Part shown: positions 8,773 through 15,213 of the stretch, one piece after another
Position numbering within the stretch: position 1 is the first letter of the stretch
Layout: each line of letters begins with the position of its first letter
Assembly: GCF_963681195.1 (NCBI RefSeq)
Contig: NZ_OY808998.1
Coordinates: forward strand, 744,001-808,000
Direction: 5' to 3'
Length of the DNA stretch: 64,000 nt
Source: Vibrio sp. 16
Lineage (GTDB): Bacteria; Pseudomonadota; Gammaproteobacteria; Enterobacterales; Vibrionaceae
Position numbers and translations under genes: made by a program
Notes under the pieces: model-generated
The model's database searches: none
The model's input: only the letters and a program-made list of their open reading frames with translations
Told to the model about the DNA's origin: nothing

Positions 8773-9513
8773 CTAGCGACCACCCGCTAAATCGACAAAA
8801 GAGCCGGTCACATACGATGCTTCCTCGCTGAGCAACCACGCAATGGCATTAGCGACTTCTTCGGGTGTTCCTCCGCGCTTGAGAGGAAGATTGGGACCAA
8901 GGCGGTCAACTCTTCCCGGCTCGCCTCCGTCGGCGTGCATGTCGGTATAAATACAGCCCGGACGCACACCATTCACGCGGATATTCTGCCCAGCCAGCTC
9001 CAACGATAGCCCTGTGGTCATCGAGTCCATCGCCCCTTTTGATGCCGCGTAATCGACGTATTCAAAAGGGGCACCAAGTCGAGAGGCTGCCGACGAGACA
9101 TTCACAATCGCCCCATGCTCGATAGCGTGATCGAACTGATTGATAAAGGTTTTGCAGCAGACAAAGCAGCCAATCACATTGGTGTCGAGCACTTGCTTAA
9201 ATCGCTTAACGTCGATGTTGTGCAGTTCAGATTGAGTAAAGAGAATCCCGGCATTGTTAACCAAATGCGTCACGTCGCCGTAACGCTGACGAGTTGCGAC
9301 AAACATGGCTTGAACTTGATTCTCGTCACTCACATCCGCTTGATAGGCAAACGCCTCGCCGCCTTGCTCTACAATCTTATCGACAACCGAGTGCGCTTGT
9401 TGCTGATTAGAATGGTAGTTAACACACACCTTGTAGTTTTGCTTTGCGAGCAGCACGCAAGTCGCCGCTCCAATTCCTCGTCCACCACCGGTCACAATCA
9501 CGACTTTACTCAT
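8773..9513 (-). CDS. SDR-family oxidoreductase
   Basis: A classical short-chain dehydrogenase/reductase of 246 residues. The Rossmann motif TGGGRGIG (residues 8-15), the NNAG motif, the catalytic Ser in NVSSAASR and the YxxxK pair in DYAASKGAMD are all present. The C-terminal VTGSFVDLAGGR is typical of family members that reduce sugar or polyol-like substrates (glucose-1-dehydrogenase-like annotation), but substrate cannot be assigned. Start ATG 9513. It sits downstream of a LysR regulator on the same strand, separated by a 40-bp gap that carries a parS2 centromere site. Regulation by that LysR protein is possible but not shown. Confidence 0.88.
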   Translation of the reverse strand: MSKVVIVTGGGRGIGAATCVLLAKQNYKVCVNYHSNQQQAHSVVDKIVEQGGEAFAYQADVSDENQVQAMFVATRQRYGDVTHLVNNAGILFTQSELHNIDVKRFKQVLDTNVIGCFVCCKTFINQFDHAIEHGAIVNVSSAASRLGAPFEYVDYAASKGAMDSMTTGLSLELAGQNIRVNGVRPGCIYTDMHADGGEPGRVDRLGPNLPLKRGGTPEEVANAIAWLLSEEASYVTGSFVDLAGGR

Positions 9514-9539
9514 CTTCTATCCTTAAGAGCTCAACTGAC

Positions 9540-9552
9540 TTTACACTGTAAA
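9540..9552. other. parS2 centromere site (ParB2 binding)
   Basis: TTTACACTGTAAA is a perfect match to the Vibrio chromosome-2 parS2 core TTTACANTGTAAA. It is intergenic, between the LysR and SDR genes, and about 9 kb from the origin. Confidence 0.88.
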
Positions 9553-9553
9553 C

Positions 9554-10450
9554 CTAACCGATCTTGGCTCTGTTTTTAACCCCTTCCAACAAAGCATCAA
9601 CGAATAAAGTCAACGCTTTAGGTTGATAGCGCCGCTGCTTGTAAACAAGGTACGCTTGTCTGTCGCTGCGATGATACTGAGGCAGAACACGGGTCAAATT
9701 CATCTCTTCTGTAACATGACGAAAGGGCAATGACGCAATGCCGAGTCCTTTTTCCACCGCCGCGCAAACCGAAATAATGTCATTAACGATCAACCTAGGA
9801 TGAATCTTTAGCATTTCCACTAAGGTATCGTCTTGATAGACAGGAATATCCACTATGTGATCAACGCTAATCCAATCAAGCTGAGGAAGCTGTTCCAAGG
9901 TCGTTAAGGGCTGGCCAATGCTCTGCAAATACTCTGGGCTAGCAAAAAAGGCATGTTTTGCCGTAAAGAGCGGCCGAGCGATCATCTCATCAAGCCCCGT
10001 TACGTCGAACGTCATCAACAGATCTCGATCCGACTGCGGAACCGCTTGCTCTTGGCTAAGGACTAAATCGAGTGTGACTTTAGGGTAGTCGGTTAAAAAC
10101 TGCTCGACCACCTCAGCGATAAATCCGCGATAAAAATTGTGGGGCAAGGCTAACTTAATTGACCCCGACACCTCTTCGGTGTCTGAGACGAGTTGGTCAA
10201 AACTGGATTCAATGGACTCCATACCGCTGCGCAGCAACTCAAACGCTTGCTGACCATTTTGAGTGGCGACAAGCTCCCGTCCTTGCTTTTCAAGAAGGCG
10301 AGTATTGAGACGTGACTCTAGCGCAGATAAACGACGCGACATGGTCGAAACAGGAAGTTGCAGCTTTCTTGACGCAGCAAGCAATGAACCCTCTTCAACC
10401 ACACAGCAAAATAGGTAAAGGTCATCAATATTTCCAAATATGGAATTCAT
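9554..10450 (-). CDS. LysR-family transcriptional regulator
   Basis: A 298-residue regulator from ATG 10450; an in-frame TTG nine codons upstream would add a leader without support. The N-terminal winged HTH reads FCCVVEEGSLLAASRKLQLP then VSTMSRRLSALE. The C-terminal periplasmic-binding-like effector domain is complete. It resembles the LysR subgroup that keeps a conserved HTH followed by a DRDLL-type effector segment (here SDRDLLMTFDV). It is divergent from a DUF2798 gene at 10535, a common LysR arrangement, and upstream of an SDR gene. Either neighbour could be its target. The effector is unknown. Confidence 0.88.
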   Translation of the reverse strand: MNSIFGNIDDLYLFCCVVEEGSLLAASRKLQLPVSTMSRRLSALESRLNTRLLEKQGRELVATQNGQQAFELLRSGMESIESSFDQLVSDTEEVSGSIKLALPHNFYRGFIAEVVEQFLTDYPKVTLDLVLSQEQAVPQSDRDLLMTFDVTGLDEMIARPLFTAKHAFFASPEYLQSIGQPLTTLEQLPQLDWISVDHIVDIPVYQDDTLVEMLKIHPRLIVNDIISVCAAVEKGLGIASLPFRHVTEEMNLTRVLPQYHRSDRQAYLVYKQRRYQPKALTLFVDALLEGVKNRAKIG

Positions 10451-10534
10451 GGTTCTAAATGTGCTTATTTTTCTCAATAATGACTAGTTATATCCTTCTT
10501 TCTCTCTTCACGACAAGCGAATAAAGGACAAACT

Positions 10535-10771
10535 ATGAATCGAAAACAGTTTTGGCTCTCAGCCCTACTCTCCTCCTTTACCATGGCCGCGATCATGTCT
10601 GGTCTACTGTCGGGCTATAAGTTAGGGTTTGGCGACCAATGGCCCGCGATATGGATGCAAAGCTTCGCCCTGGCGTGGCCCTGCGCATTACTGCTTAACC
10701 TGACGGTCTTACCCCAGGTTCGAAAACTTGCAACATGGCTTGCGACAGCGACCTCCACCACGCAGGTATAA
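10535..10771 (+). CDS. DUF2798 small membrane protein
   Basis: A 78-residue protein with two predicted membrane helices (roughly residues 8-28 and 41-63). The FWLSALLSSFTMAAIMSGLL then W..A..LAWPCA pattern is characteristic of DUF2798 proteins, whose role is unknown. ATG 10535 has AAAGGA nine bases upstream. It is divergent from the LysR gene and ends in a strong hairpin terminator. Confidence 0.8.
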   Translation: MNRKQFWLSALLSSFTMAAIMSGLLSGYKLGFGDQWPAIWMQSFALAWPCALLLNLTVLPQVRKLATWLATATSTTQV

Positions 10772-10800
10772 AAAAACCGAGCACTCTGGCTCGGTTTTTT
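10771..10800. terminator. Bidirectional intrinsic terminator
   Basis: AAAAAACCGAG (10771-10781) pairs with CTCGGTTTTTT (10790-10800) around an 8-nt loop. The T-run on each strand serves the convergent DUF2798 and YebC-family genes. Confidence 0.9.
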
Positions 10801-10813
10801 AATCTCGCTGCAA

Positions 10814-11530
10814 TTACAGCTCAGCGTTGTGGTAAACCTGCTGAACATCATCACAGTCATCAAGAAGATCTAGGAATTTCTGGAACTTCTCTGCATCTTC
10901 ACCCGCGACTGGCGTGTGCGTTTGAGGAACAAACGTGATTTCCTCAACATCTAGCGTCAAGTCAGGGAATGCACCGTTTAGAGCCGTCTTCGTTTTGAAG
11001 AACTCGGTATGCGGAGCAAATACCGTGATAACGCCATCTTCAAGCTCTACGTCTGTTACGTCAACGTCTTCCATCATCAAGGTTTCTAGGATGATTTCAT
11101 CGTCATCACCCTTGAACTGGAATACCGCTTGGTGATCGAACATGTGAGAAACAGAACCTTCAACACCGATCTTCGCACCCGTTTTCACGAAACACTGACG
11201 TACGTCTTGGAATGTGCGGTTGCCGTTGTCTGTCAGACAGTCAACGATCACGCTAGTGCCGCCAGGGCCAAAACCTTCGTAACGTGCTGGTGCGTAGTCT
11301 TCGCCGCCACCGCCGTTCGCTTTGTCGATTGCTTTATCGATAACGTGTGCTGGAACTTGGTCTTTTTTAGCTTTTGCGATCAGGTGTTTTAGCGACAAGT
11401 TCATGTCTGGGTCTGAGCCACCGTTTTTCGCGCACATGTAAATTTCTTTACCGTATTTGGAATAAACTTTAATTTTTGCGCCAGCTGTTTTCGCCATAGA
11501 GGCTTTGCGCACTTCAAAACTTCTTCCCAT
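10814..11530 (-). CDS. YebC/PmpR-family protein (YeeN type)
   Basis: A 238-residue member of the YebC/TACO1 family. N-terminal [19 protein letters not shown] and the later [18 protein letters not shown] and [17 protein letters not shown] segments are family hallmarks. The family was long called transcriptional regulators; recent work assigns TACO1/YebC proteins to relieving ribosome stalling on proline-rich stretches. The leading [10 protein letters not shown], rather than MAGHSKWANI, places this copy in the YeeN subgroup. It is monocistronic, with a terminator shared with the converging gene. Confidence 0.9.
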   Translation of the reverse strand: MGRSFEVRKASMAKTAGAKIKVYSKYGKEIYMCAKNGGSDPDMNLSLKHLIAKAKKDQVPAHVIDKAIDKANGGGGEDYAPARYEGFGPGGTSVIVDCLTDNGNRTFQDVRQCFVKTGAKIGVEGSVSHMFDHQAVFQFKGDDDEIILETLMMEDVDVTDVELEDGVITVFAPHTEFFKTKTALNGAFPDLTLDVEEITFVPQTHTPVAGEDAEKFQKFLDLLDDCDDVQQVYHNAEL

Positions 11531-11623
11531 CGGGATGTTCTCTCTAATTCAATTTAACGCGAAGGATTTTAGCAAAAAGCGAGAGCTTTTCAATTTCTCA
11601 CTTTGCAGAGGAAATGGCCCGCA

Positions 11624-11833
11624 TTAGGCGACACCCATTACTCGCTTATATTTGGCTACGGATTCTAAAAAGAACGTTCGTTCATTGTCATCTCGAATTT
11701 TGTCGGCTTCCTGATCGATTTCATCAGGTACAGCTTTCGCTTCACGAAGCTTCCAAACTAAAAACGACGCTTGCTTATCAAGCTCAACCTTATTTTTCTC
11801 TTCGGCAGGAAGGTTAGAAAGGTTAATCGACAT
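11624..11833 (-). CDS. Small conserved Vibrio protein (DUF3283-like)
   Basis: A 69-residue soluble, charged protein. Start ATG 11833 was chosen over an in-frame upstream codon at 11944 because MSINLSNLPAEEKNKVELDK is a natural-looking N-terminus and the upstream 37 codons look non-coding. The EEKNKVELDKQASFLVWKLR segment resembles what I recall of DUF3283 proteins in vibrios; the family assignment is from memory. It is predicted helical, with no signal or membrane segment. Function unknown. Confidence 0.65.
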   Translation of the reverse strand: MSINLSNLPAEEKNKVELDKQASFLVWKLREAKAVPDEIDQEADKIRDDNERTFFLESVAKYKRVMGVA

Positions 11834-11949
11834 AAAAAACGCTCTGTATCCGTAAAAATATGGAGTGGGAATATACCACACCAACGCCCAATGTTGAGCA
11901 ACAATCGTAGGTTGTAAGCGGATCAGATCAAAAAAACAGCGCAAAAATA

Positions 11950-11974
11950 AAGGGTGGCTTGATGTGCCACCCTT
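11950..11974 (-). terminator. Intrinsic terminator of the 65-residue gene
   Basis: AAGGGTGGC (11950-11958) pairs with GCCACCCTT (11966-11974). On the minus strand the stem is followed by TATTTTT, giving a standard terminator downstream of the gene ending at 12000. Confidence 0.8.
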
Positions 11975-11999
11975 AGGTATTTGAGATTAGACAAGACAA

Positions 12000-12197
12000 C
12001 TAGTGCAACAAGCCCAGTTCCTTTGCTTCATCAATTGATAAGCCACTTTCACGAATCTCTCTGAGCGCTTCAATACGACGACGTGCTTCTGCACATTTGA
12101 CCGATGTTACCGGCTTCTTTGACTCGACTTCTTCCGTGAAGTCCCACTTATCTGCAATCTTAGTCATTTCATCATGGTCAATAGAATTAATGGACAT
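12000..12197 (-). CDS. Small conserved hypothetical protein
   Basis: A 65-residue acidic, helical protein starting at ATG 12197 behind a strong GGAGG site. An in-frame start 17 codons upstream is rejected because the ribosome site lies between the two. The most distinctive stretch is AEARRRIEALREIRESG followed by LSIDEAKELGLL; the ARRRIE block recalls small gamma-proteobacterial proteins of unknown function. No signal peptide, cysteine pair or enzyme motif is seen. It has its own terminator, so it is probably monocistronic. Confidence 0.7.
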   Translation of the reverse strand: MSINSIDHDEMTKIADKWDFTEEVESKKPVTSVKCAEARRRIEALREIRESGLSIDEAKELGLLH

Positions 12198-12572
12198 ATA
12201 AACCTCCGAACAAACCATGCTAGGGACAGCTAATCTGTAGCAAAACAACGCGCCCCTTGTTAAGAATTTTAGCTCCAGAATGTGATTCTGCTAATAGTTC
12301 GAAAAGTCTTATCTATTTTTCTATAAATAGGCTTTGCATGGCCCATTATCTCGAAGTACATTTAAAAGATTACCCCCAATGAAAGTAAGCTGATCTGGCT
12401 CTCACTTTTCTTCTCCCTCCATTGGCTCGAAACACCCGCAACGCGCCGCTTTGCATACTATTTAAACAACGCTTTTTCGACTCACTTCACCCTTTTTGCC
12501 ATGAGTTCTTTTCACTCACGAATTAAGAGTTAATGATAATCATTATCTTTTACTTTTTTGGTAGGTAGATTT
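12198..12572. promoter_or_regulatory. Gene-free region with Fur-controlled promoter
   Basis: 375 bp between a minus-strand small gene and the ABC ATPase operon. The right end carries a near-perfect Fur box immediately before the ribosome site. The rest is AT-rich with no ORF or clear RNA signal. Confidence 0.6.
12529..12547. promoter_or_regulatory. Fur box
   Basis: GTTAATGATAATCATTATC matches the classical 19-bp Fur consensus GATAATGATAATCATTATC at 18 of 19 positions. It lies 25 bp upstream of the first ATPase start codon, where bound Fur would block transcription or initiation. Iron repression of the operon is a strong inference. Confidence 0.88.
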
Positions 12573-13421
12573 ATGAGTCAATCGTTTCTCGAGCATGCAT
12601 TTCATGCCGACCCCATTATTCAAATACGCGAATTGTGCGTCGATTACATTACCGATCACGGTGATTTCCAAGCCGTGAAGTCGGTGAGCTTTGATATCGG
12701 AAAAGGCGAAATCTTTGGCCTTGCAGGAGAGTCAGGCTGTGGAAAGAGCACCATCGCTTTCGCCATCAATCGTCTCCATAAGCCGCCAGCGTTTATCTCT
12801 GGAGGACAAATCCACTTCCAAGGGAGAGACTTATTGCGCCTTCCAGATGAGGAAATTAATGCCATTCGCTGGAGTGAAATTGCGATGGTATTCCAAAGTG
12901 CCATGAACTCGCTAAACCCAGTATTGCCAATCAAAGAGCAGTTCGCCGATGTGCTTCGTCACCACCAAGGTGTGAGTGAGGAAGTGGCCCAAGACCGCGC
13001 TGAAAAGCTACTCGATCTGGTCAACATTCCACGTGAACGTCTCAGCGAATACCCTCACCAATTCAGTGGCGGTATGCGTCAACGTTTGGTGATTGCCATT
13101 GCGTTATCACTCAATCCTAAATTGATCATTATGGATGAACCCACCACAGCACTAGATGTGGTCGTACAACGAGAGATCTTGCAGCAAATCTACCAACTTC
13201 GTGAAGAGTTTGGCTTCTCGGTTCTATTTATCACTCACGACCTCGCATTAATGAGCCAGCTTTGCGATCGCATCGCCATCATGCGCCACGGCGAAATCGT
13301 CGAAGTCGCCGCATCAAAACAGATACGCAATGCACCACAACACCCATACACACAAAAACTTTGGGCTTCGTTCCCGAACATCCATGAAGGTAAACACAAT
13401 CAAGAAGGAGCGACAGCATGA
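12573..13421 (+). CDS. Oligopeptide-type ABC ATPase (OppD/DppD-like), Fur-box headed
   Basis: A 282-residue cytoplasmic ATPase. ATG 12573 with GGTAGGTAG upstream was chosen; an in-frame TTG five codons earlier lies next to the Fur box. Walker A GESGCGKST, Q-loop MVFQSAMNSLNPV, signature FSGGMRQR, Walker B LIIMDEPTTALD and the C-terminal NAPQHPYTQKLW block identify the oligopeptide/dipeptide/nickel subfamily. It overlaps the next ATPase gene by four bases (ATGA). No permease or binding-protein gene is present in the flanking 10 kb, so the two ATPases must serve a transporter encoded elsewhere. The Fur box suggests an iron-related substrate. Confidence 0.9.
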   Translation: MSQSFLEHAFHADPIIQIRELCVDYITDHGDFQAVKSVSFDIGKGEIFGLAGESGCGKSTIAFAINRLHKPPAFISGGQIHFQGRDLLRLPDEEINAIRWSEIAMVFQSAMNSLNPVLPIKEQFADVLRHHQGVSEEVAQDRAEKLLDLVNIPRERLSEYPHQFSGGMRQRLVIAIALSLNPKLIIMDEPTTALDVVVQREILQQIYQLREEFGFSVLFITHDLALMSQLCDRIAIMRHGEIVEVAASKQIRNAPQHPYTQKLWASFPNIHEGKHNQEGATA

Positions 13422-14350
13422 GCGAGCCCATTATTAGACTGAACAACGTCGTTAAAGAGTTCACCATTGGCGGCGGTTTCGCTTCTGAAGAGCGTTTCAA
13501 AGCCCTGCAAGGCGTCAGCTTCGATATCTACAAAGGGCGTACTCTCGCGCTTGTGGGGGAATCGGGTTGCGGTAAAAGTACCTGCGCGCGGTTAATGACA
13601 AAGGTCTACCCTGCGACCTCGGGTGAAATCTTGTTTAACGGTAAAAACATCGACGACATTGAAGGGCGCAAAGAGCTGCTTGAATACCGCAGCAAGGTCC
13701 AAATGGTGTTCCAAGACCCGTTTGGCTCGCTCAATCCCACACACACCATAGAGCACCACCTGACCCGCCCGTTAAAGATTCACAACCAAGTCGCAGATAA
13801 AAATGAGATTCCCGCGAAACTGCAAGAACTGATTGAATTAGTGGAGTTAGCACCGGATACACTTAAGAAATTTCCCCATGAGCTGAGTGGTGGTCAAAGA
13901 CAAAGGGTTAATCTAGCAAGAGCCTTAGCGGTAGGCGCAGAGGTGATCTTAGCCGATGAACCGACGTCAATGCTCGATGTATCGATTCGACTGGGCGTAC
14001 TCAACCTAATGCAGCGAATGAAGAAAGAGTTCGGTATTGGTTTTCTTTACATTACCCACGATCTCGCGACTGCGCATTACATCGCCGAAGAGACGGCGGT
14101 AATGTACAAAGGCCAAATCGTAGAATGGGGAGATACTCAAGCGCTGTTAACCAATCCACAGCATCCTTACACTCAATTGCTGATTTCTGCCGTTCCAGAC
14201 CCGGATCTTCCATTTGGCAAATTGGTGCAGAGTGAACCAAACTATTCACTGGATGCCGACAAAATTCGTGCAGAGAGTGCCATTGTGCAAGAAGAGTACA
14301 AACAAGTCGGTCCAAACCATTTTGTAAAACAATGGGTTAAAGCAGCATGA
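13418..14350 (+). CDS. Oligopeptide-type ABC ATPase (OppF/DppF-like)
   Basis: A 310-residue partner ATPase. Walker A GESGCGKST, Q-loop MVFQDPFGSLNPT, signature LSGGQRQR, Walker B VILADEPTSMLD and NPQHPYTQLL near the end mark the OppF-type half. The extended C-terminal tail after the ATPase core (about 60 residues) fits OppF/DppF proteins. It overlaps its neighbours on both sides by four bases, showing tight translational coupling in a three-gene operon. Together with the upstream gene it should form a heterodimeric motor for an importer whose membrane parts are missing here. Confidence 0.9.
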   Translation: MSEPIIRLNNVVKEFTIGGGFASEERFKALQGVSFDIYKGRTLALVGESGCGKSTCARLMTKVYPATSGEILFNGKNIDDIEGRKELLEYRSKVQMVFQDPFGSLNPTHTIEHHLTRPLKIHNQVADKNEIPAKLQELIELVELAPDTLKKFPHELSGGQRQRVNLARALAVGAEVILADEPTSMLDVSIRLGVLNLMQRMKKEFGIGFLYITHDLATAHYIAEETAVMYKGQIVEWGDTQALLTNPQHPYTQLLISAVPDPDLPFGKLVQSEPNYSLDADKIRAESAIVQEEYKQVGPNHFVKQWVKAA

Positions 14351-14820
14351 TGACATTAGACACGTGGGTCGAACAGATGGGTGTGTGGTATCAAACTCGA
14401 AAGCATGATCAAGAGCAAACCCTAGAATCATTGATCCAATCGGTTCCAGATGCCGTTTGGGGTCCAAGGATCACCGATCTTCAGAGCAAGGCTATCGCCT
14501 GCTGGTTAGATGGGTGCCTGCGTGTCTACCAACACAATCATTATGAAAAGCCAGACAAAGCCTATCAATATTTGCAGTTAGCCTACAGCCGACTGCAAAA
14601 CGTGGTCTCGAATCCGCTCAGTGAGCTAGAGCTTAAAGATTGGTGCATGAAGCGCCTGCAACACCTGGCCGTATTAACGCTTGAGTTCTGTAACCAGCAA
14701 GAGCAAACCTGTTGGCAAGCCGAGTCGGATCAGTTGATCGAATCCCATGTTCACTTTATGGCAGCGCAATCGTGGAATGAACCACGGAACTATGATCAAG
14801 GACAACGCGTCCTCCATTAA
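14347..14820 (+). CDS. Uncharacterised 157-residue protein in Fur-box operon
   Basis: I do not recognise this protein. It starts ATGATG, overlapping the upstream ATPase stop. It is soluble, rich in Gln, Trp and Leu, and apparently all-helical, with repeated helix-like blocks such as KAYQYLQLAYSRLQNVV and KRLQHLAVLTLEF that could form a small helical-repeat fold. Cys residues at scattered positions (including CNQQEQTC) could bind a metal, but no recognised site is formed. Its coupling to two iron-regulated ATPases suggests a role with that transporter or with handling of its cargo. Confidence 0.7.
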   Translation: MMTLDTWVEQMGVWYQTRKHDQEQTLESLIQSVPDAVWGPRITDLQSKAIACWLDGCLRVYQHNHYEKPDKAYQYLQLAYSRLQNVVSNPLSELELKDWCMKRLQHLAVLTLEFCNQQEQTCWQAESDQLIESHVHFMAAQSWNEPRNYDQGQRVLH

Positions 14821-14850
14821 TCTTCGCCCCCTGTTACTCACCCAATCTGC

Positions 14851-14886
14851 GGATCAATGATCAATTCCTCCCTTGATCATTGATCC
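14851..14886. repeat. GATC-rich inverted repeat carrying two ATGATCA sites
   Basis: GGATCAATGATCAA (14851-14864) and TTGATCATTGATCC (14873-14886) are perfect reverse complements separated by 8 bp. Each arm contains ATGATCA, the core of the RctB iterons found in the origin. It lies downstream of both the ABC operon and rctB, so it could act as a plus-strand terminator stem, an RctB-binding pair, or both. Confidence 0.75.
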
Positions 14887-14937
14887 GATAATCACACCTT
14901 TTCGGCCAATCTTTCATCTCAAAACTGAATTTTGGAC

Positions 14938-14964
14938 AAAAAAAAGCGAGTTCAGAGAACTCGC
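14938..14964 (-). terminator. Minus-strand intrinsic terminator
   Basis: GCGAGTTC (14946-14953) pairs with GAACTCGC (14957-14964) around a 3-nt loop. On the minus strand the stem is followed by eight T residues (14938-14945). It lies beyond the rctB terminator, so it may end a separate short minus-strand transcript or serve as a backup. Confidence 0.7.
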
Positions 14965-15000
14965 AAAAATATTCAGAATGAATGTAACAATATGAGCCAA

Positions 15001-15073
15001 TCTATCAGGGATAATCTAATCCCTCATTCATCAGAAAGGACAAAAGGTTGTCTATTCGGGATAAATCTTATCC
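15001..15073. repeat. Two related 23-bp repeats, 50 bp apart, each with an inverted repeat
   Basis: Both copies begin TCTAT; one contains GGGATAATCTAATCCC (15008-15023) and the other GGGATAAATCTTATCC (15058-15073). Each is itself a dyad. Spacing of exactly 50 bp suggests paired protein sites or related RNA hairpins. Confidence 0.6.
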
Positions 15074-15172
15074 AACTCCCCTATTCGCTTTGTCAGTTGA
15101 CTGTCAGGAGAATGTAGTAGCTTTGTTCAATGGTTTATCGAATGTAACAAACGATAAACAGGTGGCACAAAA

Positions 15173-15195
15173 AAGCCAGCGTGCGACGCTGGCTT
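15173..15195 (-). terminator. rctB intrinsic terminator
   Basis: AAGCCAGCGT (15173-15182) pairs with ACGCTGGCTT (15186-15195). On the minus strand a T-run follows the stem, directly downstream of the rctB stop codon. Confidence 0.9.
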
Positions 15196-15213
15196 CTCTC
15201 TTGAAGGTAAAAA

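Larger units (their letters stand above)
14821..15172. other. Gene-free region between ABC operon and rctB with inverted repeats
   Basis: About 350 bp without a supported gene. It holds a 14-bp perfect GATC-rich inverted repeat (14851-14886), a hairpin with a minus-strand T-run (14938-14964), and two related 23-bp repeats 50 bp apart (15001 and 15051), each containing an inverted repeat. Small frames here look non-coding. Confidence 0.6.
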
